A stretch of 64,000 nt of DNA from Aquila chrysaetos chrysaetos (taxonomy: Eukaryota; Chordata; Aves; Accipitriformes; Accipitridae). Position 1 is the first letter of the stretch. Each line of letters starts with the position of its first letter. The notes beneath the pieces are model-generated. The model saw only the letters and a program-made list of their open reading frames with translations. It was not told the DNA's origin and did not search any database. The DNA lies in the NCBI RefSeq assembly GCF_900496995.4, contig NC_044012.1, forward strand, positions 22,420,759 to 22,484,758, given 5' to 3'. Of this stretch, positions 1 through 12,605 are shown piece by piece. A program made the position numbers and the translations under genes.

Positions 1-160
1 AAACATCCCAAAAACCCGAGAGACAGGTTTGCCGGCTTGTTACAGGCAAGCCTGGCAAGGAGGGAGCAAACACAGCCGCGTGCCGTCCGAGCCAGGCAGG
101 GTTTGTTTTGCCTTAAGAGGAGTGGGGCGGTCAGAGGGTTTGTTTCGGAAGTTTTAATTT

Positions 161-163
<3 letters not shown>

Positions 164-213
<50 letters not shown>

Positions 214-230
214 AAAAAAAACAAAAAAAA
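164..230. repeat. (CA)n microsatellite with A-rich tail
   Basis: About 22 uninterrupted CA dinucleotides (164-208) run directly into an A-tract with single C interruptions. This is a simple repeat, likely polymorphic in length. Confidence 0.95.
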
Positions 231-1625
231 ACCCCACCCCTCCTGGGAGGCTGGCGGGAGGCCCGGGGCCAGGAGGGTGAGGATGCTCTGGTGTCATTTA
301 AGGTCTCCAGCACTGCTCGGCTTCCCAGCCGCCGCGCTCAGGCATGGCCAAGAGTGCAGGGAGGGACAATTAAATCCTCTGGGACTATAACACGTGGCCC
401 CAAAGCACAGCAGCTCGCTGAGGACCATGCTCGCTCCCTGTGGCTACCAGCACTCAAGTCGCCGGCCTCTCCGGGGCTGGCATGAGAGCTGCTGCCGCTG
501 GCTCAGCTCCGCCGGGAGCACTGGAGCCAGCCAGTCTGCAAGGCCCCGGCGAGGCTGGCGCTGGGCACGCCGCCCTCCAAGGATGCTGCATCACGAGGAG
601 ATGTCGGCGCCAGCTCCCCTGCTCCCAGCTTGCGAACCGGTTTTGCATCCGCGCCGGTGGGAGGGACCGTGGTCAGACCGAGCGCAGAAGCCCAGCAGAG
701 GAGAGCAGGCGGGTTGAAGCCCCCCATCGCATCCCCCCCGTGGGCCCCGGGCCAGCAGCCAGAGGCTTTTGCTGCGGCAGGAGAGAAGCCCGAACCCGGG
801 TTGCAAAATCCAGCAGCACTCCGCAGGCTCAGCAAGCGGGGGCAAACGCCGGCTCCAGGGGCTGGCTGCCCTTCTGCTGGAGCACTGGGTCAGCAGCAAT
901 TCCCCCGGGACTTTGCAGAAGCTCCAGCCACTGCAGTGACTCCCCCAGGAGCAGGGCACACCAGCCTCTGCTGGGATTTTGGCAAACAAGCCCCAGCTTT
1001 ACCTATCTTGAGCAAGCAAAAAGGTTTGGCCTCCAGCATCACCGTTGGGGTGCCCTCTCACCCACTCAGGGAGGGTGAAGAGGACTGACCACGCAGCATC
1101 GTGTGCCCACCACCCAGAGATGCCCCTCGCCAGTGAAAGCAGAGACACTGGAGGGCTGAGCTGTGCCAGCCCAGCAGCTCCCAGCCAGCCTGCCTGAGCC
1201 TCCGCTGCCCAGCCGTGGTGAGGGTAGGCACCGCTCATGCTTCCTCGCTGCTGGGAGCCAGGTTGGGCTCACGTGCCACTGGCTGAAGCTGCCGTCCCAG
1301 TTTGGTGTGGGCCTATTGCTTTCGGGTGAGTCAGGCATGGCACGGCACTGGCTTTTTGCTGTCTCATATTCGCGCTGCTCCTGCAGCCAGCACCAAGGCT
1401 GCCACGCATGGACACATGCTCAAAATCAACACCATGGTTTGCTGAGCAGAGCTGAGATGGGCGATAACATGGCTACCGCCCGGGAGCTGCCAAACCACAA
1501 CAACCCCCCTCACCCTTGCGCCCACTGCCAGCACGGTACGTGATGGAGGGCTGGTGGCACAGGTCCGCAGCGCTCACCCCGATGCAGTGCAGGAGCGGCT
1601 TCCCCACCGGAGCTGTGAACCGTGA

Positions 1626-1728
1626 ATCCTCATCCCTGAGCTGCAAGCTGTGCATCCTCATCCCCGAGCTGCAAGCTGTGCATCCTCATCCTCAAGCCAC
1701 GAGCCATGCATCCTCATCCCTGAGCCAC
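1626..1728. repeat. 28-bp tandem repeat, 3.7 copies
   Basis: Units start at 1626, 1654, 1682 and 1710, a constant 28-bp period. Units 1 and 2 differ at one position, while units 3 and 4 are more diverged. Each unit carries the ATCCTCATCC core. Confidence 0.85.
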
Positions 1729-4700
1729 TCACGACGGGAAAGGACAAGCACAGACCTGCAAAACCGCAGCAGCTAGAAGCACAGCTTGGCTGAAGAAGCT
1801 CCATGCAGCTGCAAAACTGCCAAAAGCCCGGTGGGTGCCTGGGCACAGCAGCAGCTCCCCAGGAGCTGCTCTCTCCAGGGCCACCCCAGCCTAGGACCCC
1901 AGCATGGAAGCTGGAGAGGGGTTACCCCAGGACTGAGCATCCCTCTGATGGATCAGCTCCCCTGGGGTTAGCCCCAGCAGCATGGGCAGCCAGCAGCCCC
2001 AGGGGCACCCGCGGCAAGGGCAGGCAGCAGAGCGGCTGCTGGGCATCCCTTGAGGATGCCCCATCTTTCACCAAGCCAGGAGGCAGCTGCGTGCTTGCCA
2101 GCTGGGTTGGGCACCTAGAGCAGCATCACCCCCTCCCCAGCTCTGCGGCCCATCACCTCGGTGCCCCGCTTCCCCCCTACGGCCCTGCCACCACTCCCTA
2201 AACCCCAGAACATCAATCCCACCTCCCACACAGAGCTTTTGGGCTGTGTGTCCCACCACCCTGCCCAAGATGCTTCGCCAAGACAGGGCTGTCACCAGCC
2301 TCCCAGCCCTGGGATGGTGTGGGGCTCAAGGACACCTTCAGCCGGAGGGGAGCCGGGGCGCCAAGGCCGAGCAGATTAACACGCTGAGCTGCTTGTTTCC
2401 ATAGGCTCAAACTCAAATCCTGCCTGGGATGCCAAGCTAAACACGGCTGATGTTTTGCTTGGAGGTGTTGCCTTCTGGCCCCGGCAGGATTCATCGCTGC
2501 CACCTCAGACCCAGCTCCTCTGGGTGCGGGATGGGATCAAGCCCGGCCGCATGGCAGGGAGGCTCTGCCGGGCACCCGAACGGGAGCAGCAGGGACTGAT
2601 CCTGGCTCCATCCTGGGAGCGCCATGGGAACCCTGTGGATGAGGAATCCCGGGCCAAGGTGGCATCAGAGGGGATGGGGCACCCCAAAAGGGACTCAGGG
2701 ACGGGGGGTCCCTGTATGGAACAGCTCCAGGCAGGACGAAGCTCCCAGCAAAATCACACGTGGGCAAGGCCCTGTGGCCAACACCTCCCGGATGCCGCCC
2801 ACGTTTGGAGCAAGGAGCGATAAAGGGGTGATGTAAGCCCCAGGCGAGAGGGAACAAATTCTTGGCAGGGCACTGGGGAGGGAGGGGACAGTAGGAGCAC
2901 CTGTGCCCATGGCAGCTGAGCCACCACAGCCACCTGCCAGCTCCAGCCTCCCCAGCCAGCCATCACCACCGCCTGCCTGCACCCAAGGTCCTGCTGGGGG
3001 AGCAGGGCAGGGGCACTGGCAGCCCCCCCCCAACCCCACCGCAGCTGGTGGCATCGCCGTCAACAGGAAACCGCACCCCAGCCGGCGGCTCGCACGACAG
3101 CGCGCTGTGCTGGCAGCAGGGTGTCCCCGCTCCCCATGGAGCCCCCCACAAGCAGCCTCTGTGCCTGGGTGCTGGCGGATGGGGCCAGGGTGGTAGCAGC
3201 CCCAGTGATGCTGCTGCTGGTCCTCAGTGCCTGGTTTTGGGAAGCCATGAGCCTAATTAAATTAAATTAAACCCAGGGAGATGCATGCCTCCAGGGATGA
3301 CCTGAATCCCATCCCCAAATCCCCGGTGAGGGGACAATGCACAAGCCCCCCTCCCAAGCATAGCCTCAGCCTCCTTCCCCGGGCAGGACCTGAGCCAAAG
3401 GGGGGGCACACACCGCTTCCCGGGGACCCCCTGCACAGCACAGCCATGCCGGAGGGAGATTACTGGCCAGGATGCTGACAGCTCCTGCAGCCTGGGACAA
3501 AGTACCACATCTGCATCCCTCCAGCAAGTTCTATGGGTCCAGGTGGGGGGTCAGGCAGCCCCTGAGCCCTCCTGGAAGGCCCATGGACCACAGCAGAAGG
3601 CAGAGCTGGGGATGCCCATCACCCAGGGGGTACACAGGTGACCCAACCCCCTCTCCACACTGGGGACAACGGCCAGATGGTGTGAATTACAAAGGATTAG
3701 CCAAGTGTTTCTGAAGCCTCACACGCCATCACCTCCACCCGGGAAGATATCTTTCACTTAAACAAAACAGAAGGGGGAAAAAAATCTGATTTTCTGCCTA
3801 GACAACCCAAAGCAGCCAGACAGAGATGACAAGGAGCCCCGAGGCTGGCGCAGATGGGCCCACAGCTCCTGAATTAAAGCCCATTTCTCAGGAGCAGGTG
3901 CCAGCTCCAGTGCATCAGTATTGGGGACCCAACAGCACAAGAACAGCCACAAGATAAATTAGTGTCAGGAGCCACAGCCCTCCCCATCACTAAAAGCCAC
4001 CCAGATGCCTTATCCCCTGCCCCCCCCTCAAAAGCTGTAGGCAGCAGATGCTGCTTGCAGCCAGCAGGGCTAACAAAGCCAGGAGCTTGTTATATTGCAA
4101 ATGGCCCTGGTGCTGCCAAGACAGAAATGAGCCCAGCCACCTTCCACTGCACAAAGCCAGTGCCTGGCGAGATGCTCGAGGAGGTCAGGATCCATCCACA
4201 AGCTTGCGGTCAGCCTCAGCCCAGGCTTTAAGCTCTCAGGAGGGCAGCTTCGCACCTGCTAAGCTCAGTCTAAGGGCTTGCACCAGCAGAGTCAGCAGGT
4301 GCAAAAGCACCAGAGTCTTCTTCAGACACAGGAGCAGCAGGCACAGCACAGCCCGGGCGATAACCCAGCCCCAGCACAGCAGTGATGCTGCTGCTGGTGA
4401 GGACAAACCCAGGGCTCACAAACAGGCAGGGCGGAGGAAGTACCTCTCTTCCCAGTAACGCTGCGGCACTTTGGGGTTTCACAGAAAAAGGGCACAGGAA
4501 TTTCCTAGAAGCAGCCACTCGCCGCTTCCCGGGGCTGGACGGCATCTTCCAGCAGCTGCCGCCTCCACCGAGGGCAGATCCTCTCCCCAGAAGAAGCGGC
4601 CAGACTCCTGCAGTCAAGGATTCAAGCCTTCTGCAGGCAGGGATGAGCAGGAGAAGCAGCCGCACGGACATTACCTGGGAAAGGGCACTGCCTGGGATGT

Positions 4701-5278
4701 CCTAGATGGATATCCCCCCAAGAAGAGGAAGTTGAAGAGCTGTGGTGATAAACGGGTTAATAATCACCTTCAGAGGGAACACAGCGAACCGGGAACATGG
4801 AGCCGTCGAGCCGCGAAAGTCATCCATCAGCAAGAGCTGTCGCTGGGAAGGACACCCATGGCCCAGGGACAGCTTGACCGGATCAGTGCTGATGCCAAGC
4901 CAGTGCCAGTAACACATCTGCCTGGGATCTTGGAGAGGGAGAGGCCAGGTGGGAGTCAAGCTGGGAAGCCGGAAAGCTCCACCAGCCACAGCCAGGGAAA
5001 AAAAAAATGAAAAAAAATAAAGCTACAGCAGTTTCAGTGGAGTTATATCAGTTCAGGTGTATTTTGGTGATGAAATTCTACTTTGCTTGTAAGGTGCCAT
5101 CTCATCACTCCCCTTGTCACAAGAATAAACTCCCACCACATGCCACAAGCCCAGGCAAGCAGAAAAATGGGTGCAAGCCCTGCCCATCCCCACATCATGA
5201 TGGGCTCTGCATTTGCTCCCTTGCAGCTTCCAGATCCATGTGGAGCTCAGGTTTTGGGGTTGGTTTTGTTGTTGTTGG

Positions 5279-5307
5279 TTTTTTTGTTTTTTTTTTTTTT
5301 TTTTTTT
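5279..5307. repeat. Poly-T tract
   Basis: A run of T interrupted once by G, following a GTT-rich segment. It may mark the tail of an old minus-strand retroelement, but no element body is recognisable beside it. Confidence 0.8.
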
Positions 5308-8300
5308 AAGAGACTGAGCAAAACACTTGAGTGATCACCAGCTGAGCTTCAGCCAAGACAGCTTTTGCAATACATTGAGCTGTTTAGACCTCCAGGCTAA
5401 GAGCCATACCCCTATGGCCACCTCAAGCCCCACCAACCCCTTCTGTACATGATTTAAGTTGTCCCCTCCTCACCCTCCACCTGCAGCTCCCACCAGCTCT
5501 TCAGAGTCAGAGTTTGAGTATCACAAGACTATTTTGGTGCATTTTCCCAAAATACATGAAGGTGGCCCTCCAGGCTGATGTGCTTGGACACAATTGTGCT
5601 GACCAAGGCTGAAGGGCAATGCACAGGGCAGCACCCACATGTGCCCTTCAGCTTGGGACAGCACAGGCAGAGCCCAGCACACCAGCTGAAGGGGGGACAG
5701 AAGTCACCAAGGGATGGCTGCACACCCCAGGTTATAGAGCTTGTCCCCACCTGGTAACTGGGACCCTGGAGAGGAGCAAGCATCGGTCACAGTGTCATTG
5801 GACAGGGTCATGAGAAGCAGATGCGCACAGCATGATGTTTATGCCAAACTGGAGCATGGCCACCAGAGCAGAGAAACAGGGTAGGGAGGGATCACAAATC
5901 TGCTCACAGGTATGTCTGGTGGAAGCTGAGAGACCCAGCACAAGAAGATCACCACCACCAGAAGAAACAGAGAAAGGCTTGAAAGAAGAGGCCAGACATT
6001 CAAAGCATCCACAGAAGACATCACAGCAGGTACCTCCTCCAGGACCTTGGCTCACCAGCCCATCCCTCCTCTCCAACCCCAGCCTGCCTGGGGAGCACCC
6101 ACCATCTGGCTCGCCAGGGTCAACCACCCAGCAAAAGGATGCACCGCCACAAAGCCTGTAAAGCTGAAAACTGCTTTTCAAGATTACAGCCTTAGAGCCA
6201 GCAAATCCCAGGACAGCACCATGTGCGACAGGGAAGCCAGCTTCCAACAGGGAAGCTGATAAAGCTCAGGGGCTGGCAGCTCTCCAGGGCAGAAGGAAGC
6301 AGAAGGGATACATTGCATGTGGAAGCACACACAGGCTGGGATAGAGGAACAGGGACTGGAGATGGTGGATGTACCATAGCACCCTGAGAAGGAGGTAACA
6401 GGCATAATGCTGGGCAAGGTTTAAAAAAAAAAAAGTCCCAAACTATACCTATAGCAACACACTGACAGCATGAGGGCAATGGTCTTGGGTGTTTTCCACC
6501 TTGCAGGCTCTGCAGGGGTATCTCAGATCTGAGATTACAGGAGGAACATCAGGAAGTGAAAAGGCATGAAAGCCCTGCAGCCTTTCCTCCTGCATGGGTC
6601 AGCTGGGCAAGCAGAGGTTCCCCAGCTGGGGTTTTGGCCCAGCACTGAAAGAAGACCACGGGGAGAAGCCAAATGCTTGCCCAGGCTTGGTGGAGGCACC
6701 TTGAAGACACCCCCCCATCCCTGCTCAAGCCAAACCCTGGCTGGGCAAGCCCACCACCCCCGTGCTCCCAGTAGTAAAAGCAGCATGGCTCTTCTGTAAT
6801 CAGATCCTGGCTTGAGGGGAGCTAGACTCAACAGTGGGTAACACAATCCCAGACCTCATTAAAGATGTGCTGCTCATTGGGCTAGAGGGCAGCAACTGCC
6901 TACACTTCTTCCGACATATCCATTCCCATCTGACAATCTCATTTCTGCAGGGAAGTCTCTGCTTTGTTGCTCTCATGTCCCCGCATAACCCTGAGCACTA
7001 ATCAAGCCAGCTTGGGTTTCTCTACCAACTCTGTTCTCCCACAGTGTGCAACTTCTATGTGCTTTTCCTCCTAATTAGCTGTGCTCATAATTTTTGGTTA
7101 ACGGTGCTAAAAAAACCACCCCAACAGGTCTGTGTTGTTAGTGGGCTTCAAAAATGCTTATTTAATAGATAACTGAGAGAAAGCTGAGTGTATAATCTAC
7201 ATGTCTGCAGTGAGCAGGGGTAGGTATCTGTTTCTGAAGAAACCTAGCAAGGGCAAGAAGAATCCTAAAACCATGGAGGGCTGCTGACAAAGTGGGGGGA
7301 GAGCTTCAGCCCTGCAAAGAGAGACAGAGAAAGCAGGTTTTCTGCTCTACTCCCAGAAACCAGCAGCAAAACCCATAACTAGAGTTAAATGTTGCATTTT
7401 TTTTCTTTAAATATGCAAGGGATTGCTTGTACACCAGGGTTGGAGTTTGGGTGTTTGGTTTTTGTCCTGTCCCCCTGCCTCAGCTTGGAGGAACAGTTGT
7501 CTCTGCTGTTAATTTTTAATAGATCCTGGAAAAACCAAAGCAGTTCCAGGGAACGAGCTGATTTTCAGCCTGCATTTAGCCTGGGTAAGACCCCAGGTAT
7601 CTCTAAGCTGGCTTACCAGCTCCAGAAGCAGAGTGGAAGTTGCCTCTGGAGAGCTATAGTGTCTCTGCATGAAGCTTTACTCATCACAGGGCTGCTGGCA
7701 GGCTCAGCACCAAATACAGGCTGTGAGCGTGCCATGCTGGTGCTCTACCTGGAGCAGAGGTGCTCCTCCTGAAGGCAGCATGCATTACTTGACAGCCCCA
7801 AAGTCTGGACCCCCGACATTTCTCAATCACCCAGTTTAGCTGGAAAACAGGTCTAAGAGACAACATCAAAGTCCAGATGGGAGCGATGCTGCTCTTTTAC
7901 AAAGGAAAGTGATTTACCTTCATGGCAGAACTGAGAGAATCCCATCTGGATTGAATCACTCTGTCCTGCCGCAGTCATCAGATGCTTCAACATCTGTTGA
8001 GTCCATGGGAAACGTCAAAGCTCCACTTGACTACGATCAAGTTGCAAAACCTCTGTTAACCTTGAGCATGATCTGAAGCTCTGACCCATTTCAGATTGTT
8101 AATGGGGCATGCAATTGTAACAAGAGCCTCACCAGGAAAACCGAGTTTCCCCTGCAGCGAGGAAGGAGGAGAGGAGAGGAGAGCATGGCAGGTTTGGGTC
8201 TGGAGCAGCCTGACCTGCCAACTGGTTTTGTTCACAAAGATGATTTGTTGGGGGACAGACTGGTCTGCAGGTGCTTCCTGGCTTTGTAGGCTACACCAAG

Positions 8301-11300
8301 AAGGAGCAAGGATGCAAGAGACCCAAATCACCGCCCCCAGGCAGCACTCCTATGGCTTTAGGTTATTTCAGAGCTGTGTAATTCAGGTGCAACCTTTACA
8401 CACAGAGCAACAATTCACTGTTTTCAACTTCTCATCCAAGCTGAAGTGTAAGAATCAATACCTTGCTACACAACTCGTGTCTTCCCTCTGCTGCGGCAAA
8501 ACCCTGCAGGTATGCAAGGTCTATGGGCTAGTTTGCATTCAGTCCTTTCTGAGGATCTGGCAATTAGCTACGGTCTGAAAAACCACCCCAAGCAGTCACA
8601 CACAGCAGAGCTACACAACAACAAGGGGCTCACAACTGCTCCAGCTGCACAGCAGAGCCCAAGGGTGCTCACGGCCATCCCTCTACCGCCTCCAGACACT
8701 AAACCCAGTTGTGTTGGGTGGTTTCTGTGGACTCACCGAATTTCAGAGGCATCCAACTAAGACCACAGGGACCAAAGGATGATCTAGGCTCACATCTAAA
8801 CTGACCCAGGTCAAAGCCAAGCCTTGCATGAAGTGCTGTCAGCCTGGATCTGGTGAGGCAAAGCAGTGACAGTTCATCACCTCCCTCCAAGGCTGCTCTC
8901 ACAGACCATCCCCCGTGCACAGGCTACATAGGCTGGACCGCTTTTTATATTGATTCTCAATAGGAAAGAGATGGGGGATACAAGCAACACCCTTCCTCTT
9001 TGCTCACACAGCTCAGAGGACTCCAAAGCACCCAAGGACACCCAATAGTGCTGTTTTCAGACTCTGGAAGGGGCACGCACACACAGAAGCCTACTGTTTG
9101 ATGCTCAGAGCAAGGCTGCTCCTGGTGAGCCTCCAGCATACACTTGCACCACCGGCCAGCAGTGCCAGCCACCAGCATCAGCACCCTGGGGTGCCCTGAC
9201 CACACACTGGTGGTGAAGGATACCAGGTATCAGCTGCCTTGCAGCTTTCTGGTGCTTGATCAGCAGCTGCTTATACCCAGCCTGCCCATACTGCAGGCAC
9301 ACTGGGGTCCCTGCAGCCTCCCATGCTTGGCCAAAGCCTGGGCCGGACCTTGGGCTCATCTTGGAGGCAGGTTTGGGCTCACAGGCAGGCTCAGGACAGC
9401 ACATCAAGGGCAGCATGGAAACTGCTGCCGTCTCCCTCCCAGCCCTGGGCCAGAGCAGCTGATCTCCACTCCCCTCCTCATCCTGTCCGAACTCCCAGGG
9501 CTGACCTCTCCCAGCCCAGCTGCACAGGAGGGCATTCTCCTCCTCACTGCAAACAGCTGTGACCTCCCCTAGGAAGGCAGGATTAACACTTTCCTCACCC
9601 CCTGCCCCAAAGCCAGGCTGCATACATGAGAGCCGCACTCCTGTAGAAGCCGGACCATCGGGATGCAGAGCAAGAGCCCCAAAGTCACAGCCACAGATAA
9701 ACAGCACTGCAGGCACTAAGTGGTCACCTACTTTGCTAGCCCAGGGGATGCACCATGGAAGACTGCAGCATTTCTCACTCCCCTCCAGCAGCAGGCAGCT
9801 GCCCATCCCTGCTCCAGCCAAATCCCAGCCCCTGAAATGCAAACCTGCAAGAGATGGGAAACACCACAGCTTCATAGCCCCTGCACAGGGTCAGCAGCTT
9901 TGCTCTGCAGCTCCGCATCTGCTCTGCTACTTTCCCACTGAGCTGCACAGTGAGTTTTCCTTCAACCCCTCCCATAAACTAAGTTTTGATCAGCCAGCCA
10001 TGTCCAGACCAGCACATGGGGCTGGAGCATCACAGGCAGAGCTGGACTTGGGGGTGTTCCCAGAGGGTCTGGGAGAGTGGGTAGCCAGAAGAGCTGGGAC
10101 CCCTCAACCGGGAGGTACAACAGCACTGCAGCCACATTCCCTTGCTCCAGTTAAGCATCACCGGTGCAACTCCCTGCCACAGGATTAAGCCAGCAGCAAG
10201 AAATGCATATAAGAGGAAACAATGCCCAAAGCTTTTTGGGCTGGGAGCTGCGCTGCTCCATGGCGGGCATCAGGAAGGGACTTCGTTGCATTTCTCAGTT
10301 GACCTGCAAGGTCTAGCATGACAGCCAGTATGGCTCACACACCTTCACTGATGCCCAGTATCCCCGTGCACCCAACTCCACATTTCTCCCTCTGCTGTGT
10401 TTTGCTTCCCATGGGCAAGAGAAGGAAGGTCAGGCTGCCTTTCTCCAAGAGCTTGCTCCTGCACTGATCCTCCCTGGCTGCTCCCACAGGAGACACCAGC
10501 AGTGACTCAATACCCAGTTGCCAGGAGGTGTCCAGAATTAATCCACAAAAGAATCAGGCCAATTACTATGCAAATACTCAAGCGAGGGATGCCATCCCAG
10601 GCAGAGCAGCCCTCGCATCTGCCCCTTGGCAGGCACCTGCTGTAGCAGCAGTAAGGAAACGCCGATCCCGCACCACAGGCTGTGCCTTGAACCTGTAAAA
10701 CCACAAAGTATTTACAGCCGAGAGCAAACACACCAGAGCTGCAGAGGTGTCACCTCAATGCAACACGGTAAGAACACCTTGTTCCAGCCACTGACTCACT
10801 AATTATACAGGCAATGCCACAGAGCCAGGGCTGGCTTGACCTGGCGTGCCACAGGGCACCTGCGAGCGCATGGCTGTCAGACATGTCCTCCCCAGGCAGC
10901 CCTGCCCTGCCACGGCTTTGACCTTCACTCTGTTGAATCATTCATTCATCCGCTGCCTCGCTCCTCCAAGCTTCTTCCTTCCGAGAGGCCTCCCTCCGCT
11001 TCCCACCAGCACCGCAGAGCCCTTCAAGCCGGACGGGGGACCCGGCTCTCACCTCTCCTTCTTAAAGACCCCCCCATCGCAAGACCCACTTTTCTAGGAA
11101 ATGCGCAAATCCCCTTCTCCAGCTTGGGGGTCTCCAAGCCCAGCCCAGCCATTCCCACCAGGATATGGGCTCCTGTCCTTGGCAGCACCACCGAGGTCGT
11201 GCCCATGGGTTTCCCTCCCCTCCACATCCATGCGGAGCCAGCAGCACCCTCCCAGTACACCTGCAGCAACAACCACACTGGCTCCAGCACCTCCTCCTCA

Positions 11301-12102
11301 CCCTGTGTCTGCTGCTGTCATCTCACAGCAAAGCACCTGCTGACCCCAGCTACCTTCATCATCCTTCTGTCCCACTGCCAGGAGGAAGGAGAGAGGAAAG
11401 CACTTGTATACCACGATACCCCAAAGAGATTCAGCCACCGAAAGCCAGAGCTGTGCGAAGCCTGGGCTGGGAGCACAGCACGTTCCCTGCGGAGCCACCT
11501 TCCCCACGGAGGAGCTCTGTGCCAGGCAGCCCCAAGAGGAGGCGGGCAGCAGCTGAGCAGGGGACTCCCCTGCAAGGAGGGGGAACAGCCTCGTTTGCCC
11601 CTAGGACAGAGCTCTGGATGAAGCAGCGGTGCTCAGCCGCCAGTAGCCGGCTCCGTCGTAGCCTCTAGAGGTGCCACAAGAAGCTTTCTAAGAACAAGCA
11701 TGGCTTCAGAGGGGAGGAGAAGACAACCCTTGGGCCAGCTGAGGTGCTCCCAAACCGGCGCTCCGGCCCTGCGCCAGCCCCACCACACGTCCCATCCAAT
11801 CTTCCAGCTTTCAGAGGAAGCAGCTCCCGGCATCGCGCCGCGACCGGTGCTCGATGCGCAAGGAGCTGCTTTTGCAGGGGCCAACGCAACTCCCTCACGG
11901 CTCCTCGCTTCAGGGCGAGGGCGACAGCAGGTACGGCCCGGCCGGTTCTGCTTGGACACGGAGGAGGGACGAGCAGGCCACCTCTCTGCCCGCGGGACGG
12001 CACCCAGACGGGTCCCCTCTCGCAGGACCTGACCGGCACCCGCTCCCCGCTGCCCCCACGCCGGGGCCGTCGGGGCTTCGAGGCCGCTGTCCCCGCACTC
12101 AC

Positions 12103-12373
12103 CTGTGACGAGAACGGCTCTGCCCGCCACCGGCAGCAACCTGCGGGGCGATGCCCGCCACAGCAGCAGGCAGGCGGCGGCGGCGGCCAGGGCGAGCCCC
12201 AGGGGCAGCGGCAGGCAGGCGCGGCACAGGCTCTGCAGCCCGGCCAGCAGCGCCAAGGGCAGCACCAGCCCCCGGCCCGGCCCCAGGGCCCGCCGGGCGG
12301 CCCGTAACGCCAGGCTACCGGCCAGCGCCGCCCACAGCGCGCCGTACGCCCACCGCTCCAGTCCCGGTTCCAT
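12103..12373 (-). CDS. HSD11B2: HSD11B2 exon 1: 11-beta-hydroxysteroid dehydrogenase type 2, N-terminal part
   Basis: HSD11B2 is an NAD-dependent short-chain dehydrogenase of the ER membrane that oxidises active glucocorticoids (cortisol, corticosterone) to 11-keto forms, protecting the mineralocorticoid receptor. The exon encodes 90 residues plus one base. Residues 1-75 are mostly hydrophobic Leu/Ala segments, matching the membrane-anchoring N-terminus of the family. Residues 80-90 (LPVAGRAVLVTG once the split Gly is included) start the Rossmann fold and closely match the human LPVATRAVLITG. The exon ends ACAG followed by GTGAGT, splitting the glycine of the TGxxxGxG loop. The ATG at 12,373 is the first in frame, has G at -3 and +4, and lies about 50 bp below a TATA box. 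Only this exon is in the window, so the protein is truncated by the window edge. Family assignment is from remembered human sequence; an HSD11B2-like SDR paralogue is less likely. Confidence 0.88.
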
Positions 12374-12423
12374 CCCGGGCCCCGGCCCCGCCGCTGCCGC
12401 CGCGCCCGGCCCCGCCGCGCCCG

Positions 12424-12478
12424 TTTATAACCGCCCAGGCGGTGGGAAAGGGGCGGGGCCGCTCCCGGTCCCGCCAAT
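12424..12478 (-). promoter_or_regulatory. HSD11B2: HSD11B2 core promoter: TATA, GC box, CCAAT
   Basis: Read on the minus strand toward the gene, an inverted CCAAT box (12,474-12,478) is followed by an Sp1-type GGGGCGGGG box (12,450-12,459) and a TTATAAA element (12,424-12,430). With standard TATA spacing, transcription would begin near 12,399 and the 5' UTR would be only about 25 nt. The elements are seen directly; the start site is inferred. Confidence 0.6.
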
Positions 12479-12605
12479 GGGAGACGATCGGGCCCGCGGC
12501 GGGGGTACCGGGCAGCGCCGGTACCGGCCCGCAGCCCCGCCGGTACCCCGCCGCGGGGAGCGGGGCGGGGGGCGGCGGCGCGGAGCCCGGCGGGACCCCG
12601 TGAGC

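Larger units (their letters stand above)
1..12102 (-). other. Inferred intron 1 of HSD11B2, no exon recognised
   Basis: This 12.1-kb stretch lies downstream of the HSD11B2 exon 1 donor on the minus strand. I searched by eye for the next SDR motifs on that strand (the rest of the glycine-rich loop, the NNAG strand, the YxxxK active site and the MEVNFFG block) and found none. The open frames are short and CpG-poor, with no plausible splice-flanked conserved peptide. The contents I can support are the microsatellites and small repeats listed separately. It could hide an exon of another gene that I cannot recognise. Confidence 0.55.

Noticed and set aside
9671-9692. Minus-strand GCDFGA resembling the SDR GCDSGFG loop of HSD11B2 exon 2
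   Set aside because: The following residues do not continue the SDR fold, the second glycine pattern is wrong, and no acceptor fits the phase-1 donor of exon 1.
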